NCBI GenBank assembly: GCA_001510385.1
Contig: LFFE01000015.1
Coordinates: 106,761-170,760 of the forward strand
Source of the DNA: Actinobacteria bacterium casp-actino5
GTDB lineage: Bacteria; Actinomycetota; Acidimicrobiia; Acidimicrobiales; Ilumatobacteraceae
Length of the DNA: 64,000 nucleotides
Reading direction: 5' to 3'
The position numbers and the translations under genes were made by a program. Numbering within the stretch: the first letter of the stretch is position 1; each line of letters opens with the position of its first letter. Shown piece by piece: positions 28,769 through 37,610 of this stretch. The notes under the pieces were generated by a model. It was given only the letters and a program-made list of their open reading frames with translations. It was not told the DNA's origin and did not search any database.

Positions 28769-30064
28769 CGCACCCTAATTGAAAACCTGGGAATCTCTGC
28801 AAAGGGTCAAACCGCACTTGGCTACGACGGACACTATTTTTGGGACACCGAAGTGTTCATGCTCCCGTTCCTTGCACACGCGGTTCCTGAGCGAGCGAGA
28901 CACCTGTTGGCTCTTCGCCACTCGATGCTTCAACAAGCCAGGTTGAGAGCATCAACTCTTTCTCAAGCGGGAGCCCTGTACCCGTGGCGGACCTTGAGCG
29001 GCGAGGAAGCATCGTCGTATTATCCAGCAGGAACCGCCCAGTACCACATCAACGCAGATATCGCCTGGGCGATCGATCGGTACGTCCTTGCAACCGGTGA
29101 CCACGACTTCTTGGCGCATGGAGGGGCGCAAATGGTTATTGAGACGGCGCGAATGTGGGCCGACTTGGCATTCGAAGGGTCCGATGGCCGGTGGCACATT
29201 CACGGCGTGACCGGACCAGACGAGTATTCGGCCGTCGTGAACGACAATGCGTACACAAATTCGATGGCCGCTCGCAACCTCCGGCTTGCGGCCCGGCTTG
29301 CTCGAGATGCTGCACTCCACCACCTAGATCCGCTCTCAGATGTTGAGATGGAAACCTGGATCCATATTGCCGATCATCTGGTGATTCCTTTCGATGACAC
29401 GCTTGGAATCTACGCGCAGGATGATCAATTTCTCTCTCGGCGTCGATGGGATCTCTCAGATATTCCTCAGGAGAATTTTCCACTCCTTCTTCACCTGCAC
29501 CCCCTGGTCATCTATCGCCATCAACTCATCAAGCAGGCAGATGTGGTTCTTGCCATGCTGCTGGTGCCCGAAGCATTTCGACCGGAGGCGCTGAGAGAAA
29601 CGTTCAGATATTACGAAGGCGTCACCACTGGAGATTCATCGCTCTCGGCTGCGATTCAGGCGACAGCCGCAGCAACAGTCAATTATGTTGACGTTGCGGA
29701 TCACCACTTTGATCAGGCGTTGTTCCTTGATCTCGCCAACACCCATGGCAACACCGGGGACGGAGTGCATCTCGCCAACTCCGGCGGTATCTGGTCTGCT
29801 GTAATCGTCGGAATGGCGGGCTTGACCATGCGACCCGATGGCGTTGAGCTAGCCCCAACTGGCTGGTGTGTGGGAAATCACATTTCAGCACTGATTCATA
29901 TTCGAGGGTCCCTCCTACAACTCACTATCCGCCCCGAAGGAACAACCATTGAACTCAAAGGCGGCAAACCGATCGCGCTGATCTCTCAAGACCACCACAC
30001 CGCCATCGATTCAACCCCTGTTTCTGTTCCTGCGATTTTCCCTTCAACCCCTCAACATGGGTAA
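28769..30064 (+). pseudogene. GH65 glycoside phosphorylase, C-terminal part
   Basis: The second part of the interrupted GH65 gene, in the same frame as the segment just before the insertion. It begins GISAKGQTALGYDGHYFWDTEVF, the entry to the (alpha/alpha)6 catalytic barrel. The general acid glutamate lies in HGVTGPDEYSAVVNDNAYTN. The phosphate/sugar region GALYPWRTLSGEEASSYYP and the C-terminal beta domain (ELKGGKPIALI) are intact to the stop. An ATG at 28853 might permit a truncated product, but this would lack the N-terminal domain and start of the barrel. With the upstream phosphoglucomutase-like gene it forms a disaccharide phosphorolysis pair that appears inactivated. Confidence 0.85.
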
Positions 30065-30073
30065 CGTGCGAGC
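30062..30073 (+). promoter_or_regulatory. Leaderless -10 element before SDR gene
   Basis: TAACGT at 30062-30067 lies 6 nt before the ATG at 30074, overlapping the end of the GH65 remnant. The SDR and hydrolase downstream therefore probably have their own promoter. Confidence 0.5.
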
Positions 30074-30970
30074 ATGACTGAAGCACTTGGATTCGATGGC
30101 AAAGTAGCGGTAATCACCGGAGCAGGAGGAGGCCTTGGCCGCCAGCACGCACTCCTCATGGCCTCTCGTGGCGCCCTCGTGGTGGTGAACGATCTCGGTG
30201 GGTCTGTGGATGGTTCAGGATCAGATAAAGGCGCAGCGGCAAAGGTTGTTGACGAAATTGTTGCTCTTGGTGGCGAGGCCGTCGCAGACACCAACTCCGT
30301 TGCCAGTGCAGAAGGTGGTGAGGCAATTGTTCAGACTGCTCTCGACGCGTTCGGGACAGTAGACATCGTGATTAACAACGCTGGCATTCTCCGTGACAAG
30401 GCGTTCCATAACATGGACGAGTCGCTTGTTGATCCAGTCTTCGACGTTCATCTCAAAGGCGCTTTCAATGTGACAGGGCCAGCCTTTCGAGTGATGCGAG
30501 AAAAGGGCTATGGCCGAATCATCTCGACATCATCTGCTGCCGGAATTTTTGGCAACTTCGGACAGGCGAATTACGGGGCTGCGAAAATGGGTCTCGTCGG
30601 GTTCACCCGAGTACTCGCTGTCGAAGGAGCACGTTTCAACATTGCGGCAAACGCCATCGCCCCAATTGCACTCACCCGCATGACAGAGGACCTGCTAGGC
30701 GACCTTGGCCAGAAACTGCAGCCTGACTATGTCGCTCCGCTCGTAACGTTTTTGGCGCACGAGTCATGTGATGCGACGGGTCGAGTCTTCTCGGTCGGAG
30801 GCGGACGTGTCGCCGAGATATTCATTGGCGAGTGCCAAGGCTTCACCGACGCCGACTTGTCGCCAGAATCAGTTCGCGACAACTGGTCGACCATCTGTGA
30901 CCGCGATGGGTACGCAGTGCCTGCGCAGATTGCAGAGGAGACAAAGATGTTCGTGGACGCTCTGCGGTGA
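30074..30970 (+). CDS. SDR family oxidoreductase, (3R)-hydroxyacyl-CoA dehydrogenase-like
   Basis: A 298-residue short-chain dehydrogenase. The nucleotide-binding motif is TGAGGGLGRQHAL near residue 16, the NNAG motif is present, and the catalytic triad is the Ser of STSSAAG with YGAAK near residue 162-166. The extended VVVNDLGGSVDGSGSDKGAA insert after beta2 is typical of the dehydrogenase domain of peroxisomal-type multifunctional enzyme 2 (HSD17B4), suggesting NAD-dependent oxidation of a 3-hydroxyacyl-CoA. The next gene overlaps by 4 bp (GTGA), so the hydrolase is co-translated. Substrate unproven. Confidence 0.88.
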   Translation: MTEALGFDGKVAVITGAGGGLGRQHALLMASRGALVVVNDLGGSVDGSGSDKGAAAKVVDEIVALGGEAVADTNSVASAEGGEAIVQTALDAFGTVDIVINNAGILRDKAFHNMDESLVDPVFDVHLKGAFNVTGPAFRVMREKGYGRIISTSSAAGIFGNFGQANYGAAKMGLVGFTRVLAVEGARFNIAANAIAPIALTRMTEDLLGDLGQKLQPDYVAPLVTFLAHESCDATGRVFSVGGGRVAEIFIGECQGFTDADLSPESVRDNWSTICDRDGYAVPAQIAEETKMFVDALR

Positions 30971-31821
30971 GCAATCCAGTCCTTCTTCCTCGCTCCGACG
31001 GGTCATCTCTTGTCCTCCACCATCTCGGCGGTTCGGGAGACCGTCCCCTGCTCATCTCCCATGCGACCGGCTTCCACGGTCGTTGCTACCTCGAGTTCGC
31101 AGAGCACCTTTCACCAACATGGACAGTATGGGCACTTGACTACTCAGGTCATGGCGAAACGACTGCTTCAGGTCCGGATGTGAATACCTGGGAATGCTTT
31201 GGCGAGGATGCTCTCATCGCTGCTCGGCATCTTGCCCCAAATGGAGGGCTACATGCGTTCGGTCATTCGATGGGCGGCGCTGCAGTAATGATGGCCCACC
31301 TCCACGATTCCAACGCCTTTGCACAACTCGTTGCATTCGAGCCAATTGCTCCTCCACCAAACGACCAATTTGACGTCGCGAACCTGCCAATCGCCGTTGG
31401 GGCGGAGCGTCGTCGTCCGGTGTTTGACAGTGCAGACGCCGCCATTGAGAATTACGCCTCGAAGCCACCACTCGGCGTCTTCGCCCGCCAATCCCTCAGT
31501 GATTACGTCAATTACGGAGTTCGCCAGCAGGACGATGGAACAGTGGCGTTGTCCTGCACCCCGACCTTTGAAGCATCTGTCTTTCGCGCCGCGCACAGAA
31601 ACCATCTCTGGGAGTCACTGCCAGAGATTGATCTGCGGGTGGACATCATTGCTGGCGTTATTGAGGAGCACCAACCATCGAATTTCGCAAAAGGTGTCGC
31701 TGATCGACTACCCAATGGCTCATACCACCTGAATTCCAACTGGAATCACTTTGGCCCCTTTGTGGTGCCCGCCGAGGTCGCACAGTTAGTCGATCGTCTA
31801 CTCAATAGTTCAGTTATCTAG
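30967..31821 (+). CDS. Alpha/beta-fold hydrolase
   Basis: A 284-residue alpha/beta hydrolase starting at a GTG that overlaps the SDR stop. The oxyanion region is SHATGFHGRCY near residue 34, and the nucleophile elbow is GHSMGG near residue 99. The catalytic histidine is probably in NSNWNHFGPF near the C-terminus. Such proteins cleave esters, thioesters or C-C bonds. Coupling with the acyl-CoA SDR hints at acyl-chain chemistry, but no specific substrate can be named. Confidence 0.85.
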   Translation: MSNPVLLPRSDGSSLVLHHLGGSGDRPLLISHATGFHGRCYLEFAEHLSPTWTVWALDYSGHGETTASGPDVNTWECFGEDALIAARHLAPNGGLHAFGHSMGGAAVMMAHLHDSNAFAQLVAFEPIAPPPNDQFDVANLPIAVGAERRRPVFDSADAAIENYASKPPLGVFARQSLSDYVNYGVRQQDDGTVALSCTPTFEASVFRAAHRNHLWESLPEIDLRVDIIAGVIEEHQPSNFAKGVADRLPNGSYHLNSNWNHFGPFVVPAEVAQLVDRLLNSSVI

Positions 31822-31845
31822 TTGCCATCTGGCAGGCTGTTCTTC

Positions 31846-32664
31846 ATGAGTGTGTACGCGCCTCCGACAACGCTGTCACCCTCGCGAATCGACTCGTTTC
31901 TCTCGTGCCCCCTTGCATTCAGATTTTCGAGCCTCGACGGTCTGTTCGATCCACCAACCGAGGCAACCGTGCGGGGCACGATGGTTCACCGAACGCTTGA
32001 GCACTTTTACGCCAAGCCGAGCACCGATCGAACTGAAGACTCATTGCGCTCGTCGCTGGATCAAATGCTCGAAGAATTCTCAGACGACGCCGATGTGCTC
32101 TACCTCGAACTAACTGGCGACAAATTTGAGCGCCTCGGTAGCGAGTGCAACAAGCTTGCATTCAACACGCTCAAAATGGAGGATCCGATCTCGGTAAATC
32201 CGGTCGGTCTAGAAGTCAGGATCGAAGCCACATTTGGCGGCGTGACGTTGCGAGGCATCATTGATCGGCTCGAACGAAATAGTGACGGCCAACTCGTCAT
32301 AACCGATTACAAAACTGGTCGCGCTCCAAGTCCATCTTTCGAAAAGAAGGCACTGGCCGGAGTGAACTTCTACGCGTTGCTCTGCCAACGGGAATTTTCT
32401 GAGGACGCTTCTGAACTTCGTTTGATGTACGTGAAGTCATCTCAAACCATCTCCGCTCGGCCAACAAACAAGACAATCTCGTTCGTTGAGCAACGCCTCA
32501 CAGCCGTTCATAAGGCCATTTCGCAAGCGTGTGAAACAGGCCAATTCGCTACTCGTAAAAGTGCTCTATGCAACTTCTGTGCGTTTAGAACATGGTGTCC
32601 AGAATTCGGCGGCGATCCGCAAATTGCTCTAGTCGAAGCGCCTCGGCGCATGAGCGAATCCTGA
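31846..32664 (+). CDS. PD-(D/E)XK nuclease family protein (RecB-like) with Fe-S cysteines
   Basis: A 272-residue RecB-like nuclease. Motifs are the early SRIDSFLSCPLAFRF, the conserved His in GTMVHRTLEHF, GIIDRLERNSDGQLVITDYKTG (active-site Asp and Asp-Tyr-Lys) and the C-terminal cysteines CNFCAFRTWC. The early Cys plus three late ones match the [4Fe-4S] staple of AddB and Cas4. Unlike AddB or RecB no helicase domain is attached, so this is the stand-alone form common in actinobacteria; its role in repair is unproven. ATG 31846 is used because the domain starts there; a TTG at 31822 follows directly on the previous stop. Confidence 0.82.
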   Translation: MSVYAPPTTLSPSRIDSFLSCPLAFRFSSLDGLFDPPTEATVRGTMVHRTLEHFYAKPSTDRTEDSLRSSLDQMLEEFSDDADVLYLELTGDKFERLGSECNKLAFNTLKMEDPISVNPVGLEVRIEATFGGVTLRGIIDRLERNSDGQLVITDYKTGRAPSPSFEKKALAGVNFYALLCQREFSEDASELRLMYVKSSQTISARPTNKTISFVEQRLTAVHKAISQACETGQFATRKSALCNFCAFRTWCPEFGGDPQIALVEAPRRMSES

Positions 32665-32670
32665 ATCGAC

Positions 32671-33201
32671 ATGAACCGACTACCTGTTGCGCAGATCGCT
32701 GATTCAATCGATGCACGTGCCGACAGGCTCTACCAGCCGTTACGCAACTTCTCGACTCTGAATTCGATCATGGTCGCTGCAAGTACTCTTGGCGACTGGA
32801 GTCTGATCTGGCACCTCACGGGTCTCATTCGTGGCGTCATCACTACGCAGTTTCGAGAAATTGTCCTACTGTCAGTGCTTCTGGGAGTTGAGAGCCTCAT
32901 TGTCAATCTAGGCATCAAGCGGCTGTTTCGCCGCAAACGTCCAACGGAGCATGGAGCAGATGGGTTGAGAGTTCGCAAGCCTCGCACTTCGTCATTTCCA
33001 AGCGGTCACGCCTCGGCTGCCGGATTCTCTGTGGTGATGCTGTCGTCGATGACAGGCGGATGGTGGGTGGCGTTATGGATCGTCCTCGCGACCACAGTGT
33101 CAACGAGTCGTTTCCATGTTCGAATTCACCACGCCACAGACGTGGTCGCAGGGGCTGTTGTTGGCGTTGCCCTCGCCCTAGCGATGCTGCCTGTGCTGTA
33201 A
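32671..33201 (+). CDS. PAP2-family membrane phosphatase
   Basis: A 176-residue phosphatase of the type 2 phosphatidic acid phosphatase family. The three active-site motifs are seen: KRLFRRKRP, SFPSGHAS and SRFHVRIHHATD (nucleophile His in the last). Hydrophobic helices lie at about residues 35-55, 65-85, 115-135 and 155-175. Members dephosphorylate phosphatidic acid or undecaprenyl pyrophosphate outside the membrane. It starts 6 bp after the nuclease gene, and converges on a small minus-strand gene with a 1-bp gap. Confidence 0.88.
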   Translation: MNRLPVAQIADSIDARADRLYQPLRNFSTLNSIMVAASTLGDWSLIWHLTGLIRGVITTQFREIVLLSVLLGVESLIVNLGIKRLFRRKRPTEHGADGLRVRKPRTSSFPSGHASAAGFSVVMLSSMTGGWWVALWIVLATTVSTSRFHVRIHHATDVVAGAVVGVALALAMLPVL

Positions 33202-33202
33202 C

Positions 33203-33400
33203 TCAGCCTGCGATGAGTCGACGAATGTCGAGCAGGACGTCAGTTACTTCGTTCGCCGAAACGAGTTCACGTTGCAGCAGGCGAACGAGGGTCTCATCGA
33301 TTACTGAAATTGCTGAAGCGGTGTCGATGCCCTGCGACTCGTTTGCCATGGCAACCTCTTCATCAAGTACTGCTGTGCTAATTGCGCTACTTTCAGTCAT
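33203..33400 (-). CDS. Small hypothetical protein, 65 aa
   Basis: A small open frame whose C-terminal half, SVIDETLVRLLQRELVSANEVTDVLLDIRRLIAG, has a regular heptad-like pattern that looks like a helical hairpin. The start at 33400 is supported by TACGGT 7 nt upstream, the same leaderless signal as larger neighbours; without this it would be easy to dismiss. A later ATG at 33349 is possible. It is divergent from an SDR gene and converges on the PAP2 gene. No family was recognised and no function is proposed. Confidence 0.6.
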   Translation of the reverse strand: MTESSAISTAVLDEEVAMANESQGIDTASAISVIDETLVRLLQRELVSANEVTDVLLDIRRLIAG

Positions 33401-33463
33401 TGCTATCACCGTATCGCTCTTGCGGGCATCGTGCACGCATCATCTGCCATCTAATGTGTTGAT

Positions 33464-34243
33464 ATGGAACTTACAGATCGTCATGTAGTCGTCACCGGGG
33501 CTGCCGGTGGAATCGGATCCGCTCTTGCTCGGCGCTTTCACGCTGCCGGTGCTCGGCTTGTACTCGCTGATCAAAAGTCACCAGAGTCTGTTGCCGCCGA
33601 ACTTCCAGGCTCTGTTGCGCTTGCTGTCGACCTTTCTACCGAGGCAGGAAATATCAAACTCATTGACACAGCAGAGAGCCACTTCGGCGTTGTCGACCTC
33701 TTCTTCGCCAACGCTGGCGTTGCAATCGGGACCGACCCGATGGATGACGAGGAAATTTGGGATCTCGCGTTTGCAATTAATACCCATGCACATCGTTGGG
33801 CTGCTCGGAGGCTCCTCCCAGCATGGCTTGATCGAGGCGAGGGATATTTCTGCTCCACGGCCTCAGCAGCAGGGTTGCTCGCTCAAATCGGTTCTGCACC
33901 GTATTCGTTGACCAAGCACGCAGCAGTTGCGTTCGCAGAGTGGATGTCAATTACATACGGTGAGCGAGGACTCAAGGTGAGCTGCCTATGCCCACAGGGG
34001 GTAAACACGGCAATGCTGAATTCCGATTCCCCGATCGGTACCGGTGGCGATGTTGTGCGCTCTGTTGGCCAAGTTCTTGAACCTGCCGATGTCGCAGAGG
34101 TGGTCTACCAATCAATTCTCGATGAAGACTTTCTCATTCTTCCTCATCCTGAGGTTGGTGACTACCTAAAGTTTAAAGGCAGTGAACCCAAGAAGTGGAT
34201 TACGGGAATGCAGCGACTCCAACGTCGCACTTTGGGCTACTGA
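33464..34243 (+). CDS. SDR family oxidoreductase
   Basis: A 259-residue classical short-chain dehydrogenase with TGAAGGIGSALA near residue 12, ANAG near 85, the catalytic Ser in CSTASAAG, and YSLTK near residue 148-152. The C-terminal LILPHPEVGDYLKFK segment is common in actinobacterial SDRs of unknown substrate. TAATGT lies 6 nt before the ATG, so transcription likely starts at the start codon. The small gene at 34249 follows by 5 bp. Confidence 0.88.
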   Translation: MELTDRHVVVTGAAGGIGSALARRFHAAGARLVLADQKSPESVAAELPGSVALAVDLSTEAGNIKLIDTAESHFGVVDLFFANAGVAIGTDPMDDEEIWDLAFAINTHAHRWAARRLLPAWLDRGEGYFCSTASAAGLLAQIGSAPYSLTKHAAVAFAEWMSITYGERGLKVSCLCPQGVNTAMLNSDSPIGTGGDVVRSVGQVLEPADVAEVVYQSILDEDFLILPHPEVGDYLKFKGSEPKKWITGMQRLQRRTLGY

Positions 34244-34248
34244 GATCG

Positions 34249-34527
34249 ATGTCAGCGGCCGAACTGCGAAGCATCGGCCTTCGCCAAGGCGAACGGGTTC
34301 GCTTTAGGCGCCCAAACCGTTCACGTTGGACACTTGGACGAATTGCTTCGGTAGGTGCTGATGGAAGCATTCTCGTGCACGACGCTGATGGTGCTGCACG
34401 TTCCTTGCGTCCTGAGGCACTCGAAGTGGAGCGTCCGAATCGGCGCGGGCGATTGACATGGCGAGCCGTGGATGAGGTTGCGACTACTTGGGAACAGCTG
34501 GACCTCTTTGGTTCAGACACGAAGTAA
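34249..34527 (+). CDS. Small conserved-looking hypothetical protein, 92 aa
   Basis: A basic protein with a compact beta-rich pattern: GLRQGERVRFRR, WTLGRIASVGADGSILVHDADG and ARSLRPEALEV, suggesting a small SH3- or KOW-like barrel, then a short tail ending EQLDLFGSD. Start 34249 is chosen because it follows the SDR stop by 5 bp; a longer frame from 34195 would overlap the SDR gene. It probably shares the SDR transcript. No family is named. Confidence 0.6.
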   Translation: MSAAELRSIGLRQGERVRFRRPNRSRWTLGRIASVGADGSILVHDADGAARSLRPEALEVERPNRRGRLTWRAVDEVATTWEQLDLFGSDTK

Positions 34528-34534
34528 CTATTCC

Positions 34535-34563
34535 TTGACGGTAAATGTCCGGACATCTAGGAT
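34535..34563 (+). promoter_or_regulatory. Promoter of the sulfur locus with operator-like palindrome in the spacer
   Basis: TTGACG (-35, 34535-34540) and TAGGAT (-10, 34558-34563) are separated by exactly 17 nt. Inside the spacer is a perfect 12-bp palindrome, ATGTCCGGACAT (34545-34556). A second 10-bp palindrome, CGTGATCACG, lies just past the -10 at 34567-34576. A repressor bound to the spacer palindrome would block RNA polymerase. GGAGG at 34581-34585 precedes the GTG start at 34590. Confidence 0.65.
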
Positions 34564-34589
34564 TCACGTGATCACGAATTGGAGGACCT

Positions 34590-35966
34590 GTGAAATTCGA
34601 CCAGTACTACCTTGATTGCCTGTCACACGCGTCATACCTCATTGGTGACGAATCGTCAAAGAAGGCTGTGGTCGTCGATCCGCAACGCGATATTTCGGGT
34701 TACCTCGCAACTGCAGACGAAGCTGGACTCGACATCGTGATGGTGATCGAAACGCATTTTCACGCGGACTTCTTGTCAGGGCATCTCGAACTTGCTGCAG
34801 CCACTGGCGCGGAGATCTGCTATTCCTCTGTGGCGGACCCGGAATTCGCCCACCGAAAGATTGAACATGGCGAGAGAGTTTCCCTTGGCGAGGTTGCGCT
34901 CGAATTCCGCCATACCCCTGGTCACACTCCAGAGTCGATGAGCATTGTGGTCTACGAGAATGCTGATAGCGCCCCTTACGGTGTCCTGACTGGCGACACG
35001 CTCTTTATCGGCGATGTTGGCCGCCCTGACCTCCTCGCTTCAATCGGTTTCACCCGCGAAGAACTTGCAGAGAAACTGTATGACTCACTTCACCAGCAAC
35101 TCATGACTCTTCCGGACGACACGATCGTCTTTCCTGCCCACGGTGCCGGGTCAGCCTGCGGAAAGAACCTCTCCACTGAACTCACCTCAACAATCGGCGA
35201 GCAGCGTCATACCAATTACGCGATTCGTGCGAGTTCGCAAGAGGCCTTTATGGCCATGGTCACCGAAGGACAGCCTCCAGCGCCAAGCTATTTCGTCTAC
35301 GACGCCGTTCTCAATCGTAAAGAGCGTGACCTCCTCGATGAATCGGCGCTTCCCCCATCAATGGATTACGCGCAGATCCAAGGTACTCTCGCCAACGGCG
35401 CAATGCTCGTCGATGGACGTGACCCTGAAGAGTTCTCTCGAGGTCACCTAAAGGGTGCGATTAACGTCGGCATGGCCGGCCGATACGCAGAATTCGCCGG
35501 ATCAATCGTGCCATCGGATGTTGACATCGTGCTGTTCACGGATCCCGGTCAAGAACTTGAGGCCAAAAACAGGCTCGCAAGAATTGGTTTCGACCGAGTT
35601 ATCGGTATCGCCGCCCAGCCATACCACATGCTCACCTCGCATGCGGAGAGCACCCAAGTGGCCAGTCGCCTTACCGCCGATGAATTCAACGCCCGAGTGC
35701 GTGATCTTCCCGACCTGCAGATTGTCGACGTGCGCAACCCTGGCGAAGTTACAAGCGGCACGGCGCACGACGCCCAAACCATTCCGGTCGGGCAGCTTCC
35801 TGCTCGTCTCGACGAACTTGATGCAGCTAAGCCCACCGTCGTGTTCTGCGCAGGCGGCTATCGATCATCGGTGGCAGCAAGCCTCCTGCGCCAAAAAGGC
35901 TTTGGTGATGTCAGCGACGTGATCGGTGGCTACACAGCCTGGATTGAGACAACCCAGTCGGCATAG
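34590..35966 (+). CDS. Persulfide dioxygenase-like MBL-fold protein with two rhodanese domains
   Basis: A 458-residue protein: an ETHE1-like metallo-beta-lactamase domain (residues 1-235) then two rhodanese domains. The metal site shows THFHADFLSGH, HTPGHTPES and TGDTLFIGD; the Phe after HxHxD fits the mononuclear iron site of persulfide dioxygenases, which uses two His and one Asp. The first rhodanese domain (from about 275) lacks the catalytic Cys (VLFTDPG); the second has CAGGYRS with Cys420. The layout resembles CstB-type enzymes that turn low-molecular-weight persulfides into sulfite and thiosulfate. Start is a GTG with GGAGG 4 nt upstream. The neighbours suggest that sulfite is then oxidised by the next two gene products. 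Confidence 0.88.
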   Translation: MKFDQYYLDCLSHASYLIGDESSKKAVVVDPQRDISGYLATADEAGLDIVMVIETHFHADFLSGHLELAAATGAEICYSSVADPEFAHRKIEHGERVSLGEVALEFRHTPGHTPESMSIVVYENADSAPYGVLTGDTLFIGDVGRPDLLASIGFTREELAEKLYDSLHQQLMTLPDDTIVFPAHGAGSACGKNLSTELTSTIGEQRHTNYAIRASSQEAFMAMVTEGQPPAPSYFVYDAVLNRKERDLLDESALPPSMDYAQIQGTLANGAMLVDGRDPEEFSRGHLKGAINVGMAGRYAEFAGSIVPSDVDIVLFTDPGQELEAKNRLARIGFDRVIGIAAQPYHMLTSHAESTQVASRLTADEFNARVRDLPDLQIVDVRNPGEVTSGTAHDAQTIPVGQLPARLDELDAAKPTVVFCAGGYRSSVAASLLRQKGFGDVSDVIGGYTAWIETTQSA

Positions 35967-36058
35967 CGACCAGTGATCTTGCGCTACGTCTCACAACGTT
36001 TCAGCGGGGCTAAACGCCTGCGACCACAACGAAAGAACTACCCACACCGGGAGGACCA

Positions 36059-37588
36059 ATGACACGCCTTGGATTTGTACTCGAAAGCGACTCTTGTATC
36101 GGTTGCCATGCATGCACCGTCGCTTGCAAAAGCGAACATGATGTTCCAATTGGGGTGAACCGCACCTGGCTGAAGTACGTCGAAACTGGTTCGTTCCCAA
36201 ATACAGGGCGATCTTTCACGGTCATGCGTTGCAACCATTGCGACGACGCTCCTTGTATGAAGATTTGTCCAACAAGTGCACTCCATCGCACCGGTAACGG
36301 CGTCGTTGACTTTGATGACGACATTTGTATTGGCTGCAAGGCTTGCATGAATGCATGCCCGTACGACGCGATCTACATCAACCCAGAAACGAACGTTGCC
36401 AACAAGTGCAACTTTTGCAACCACCGAGTCGAAGTCGGTCTTGAACCCGCGTGCGTGGTGGTGTGTCCAACCCATGCCATTGTCAGCGGCGACCTCGATG
36501 ATCCGAACTCAGAAATCAGCAAGATCGTCGCGCGTGACAAGGTTTCAGTTCGGGCCCCTGAGCAAGGAACGTCACCAAAGGTGTACTACCGCGGCGTCGA
36601 TCAGGCGGCGCTCGATCCCACCCGAACCAAGATCGCCGATGACGGCATGATTTGGGCTGATACAACGAAAGATCACCCCACTCTCACTCATGTCATGGCA
36701 GAGCACAGTGGAAACCAGGTGACTGGGCGCACGGCATACACAACGAGTCACCCGATGACGTGGAAGTCGAAAGTTTCTGGGTACCTCGTGACGAAGGCCA
36801 TCGCTGCAGGCGTGATGGCGATCGCTGCACTTCTTGTGCTTCTCGGTCACGGCGATTCTTCATCAGCGGCGGGTCTGCTTCCCGCAGTGGTTGCTGGAAT
36901 CTTTACCGCCGTCACTGGTGCACTTCTCGTAGCCGACTTAAAGAAACCCTCAAGATTCCTCTACATCTTGACGAAGTCGAACACCGAATCATGGCTGGTT
37001 CGAGGGGCATGGATCCTTGGAGCATTTGCTGCACTCGTCGGCCTATGGGGACTTCTCGACATCATCGGCAGCAATTCGGCACTCCCGTGGCTATCACTTC
37101 CGATTGTGCTGCTGTCGGCCGGGGTGGCGGGCTACACCGCCTTTTTGTTCGGCCAGTGCGAGGGACGTGACCTCTGGCAGACCCCCCTGCTGCTCCCAAC
37201 GCTCCTCGCTCAGGCGGTCGTTGCGGGTGGTTCGGCCTATCTCTTACTCGACCTCTTCATCGATGTTCCAGAGCTAAAAGCGATCCGGATCACCACTCTC
37301 GCCGCCCTCGGCGCACTTTCGTTGCTCATCGCTACGGAAGTTGTCTCACACGGGTCACGAACCGTTGAACTCGCAACCCTGGAAATGACGAAAGGAGCCT
37401 ATGCCCGCCGATTCTGGCTCGGTGGTGTCGTTGCAGGTCTCATCGCACCGATTGTATTGATTGCTCTGGCTCTCAACGGATCAGCCTCACAAGGCCTCGG
37501 GGCCATTGCCGCCATCTGCGCCCTCGTTGGCCTCTTCGCTTACGAGGACGCATTCGTTCGTGCCGGCCAATCTGTTCCACTGTCCTGA
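36059..37588 (+). CDS. Fused Fe-S electron-transfer and NrfD/DmsC-like membrane subunit (SoeB-SoeC-like)
   Basis: A 509-residue fusion. Residues 1-160 form a DmsB/PsrB-type ferredoxin with four [4Fe-4S] cysteine groups: CIGCHACTVAC, CNHCDDAPCMKIC, CIGCKACMNAC and CNFC...CVVVC. After a linker, residues about 235-505 hold eight hydrophobic helices like the NrfD/DmsC quinone-binding anchor. In most complexes these are two separate proteins. It would carry electrons between the molybdenum subunit encoded next and the quinone pool. There is no signal peptide, so the Fe-S part is cytoplasmic. GGGAGGA precedes the ATG. The molybdoenzyme gene begins 22 bp later. Confidence 0.85.
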   Translation: MTRLGFVLESDSCIGCHACTVACKSEHDVPIGVNRTWLKYVETGSFPNTGRSFTVMRCNHCDDAPCMKICPTSALHRTGNGVVDFDDDICIGCKACMNACPYDAIYINPETNVANKCNFCNHRVEVGLEPACVVVCPTHAIVSGDLDDPNSEISKIVARDKVSVRAPEQGTSPKVYYRGVDQAALDPTRTKIADDGMIWADTTKDHPTLTHVMAEHSGNQVTGRTAYTTSHPMTWKSKVSGYLVTKAIAAGVMAIAALLVLLGHGDSSSAAGLLPAVVAGIFTAVTGALLVADLKKPSRFLYILTKSNTESWLVRGAWILGAFAALVGLWGLLDIIGSNSALPWLSLPIVLLSAGVAGYTAFLFGQCEGRDLWQTPLLLPTLLAQAVVAGGSAYLLLDLFIDVPELKAIRITTLAALGALSLLIATEVVSHGSRTVELATLEMTKGAYARRFWLGGVVAGLIAPIVLIALALNGSASQGLGAIAAICALVGLFAYEDAFVRAGQSVPLS

Positions 37589-37610
37589 ATCGAAGTATTG
37601 GAGAAAGAAG

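Noticed and set aside
37461..37610. Extended N-terminus of the molybdoenzyme as a Tat signal
   Set aside because: The extension overlaps the upstream gene, has no twin-arginine motif, and ATG 37611 has a good ribosome site.
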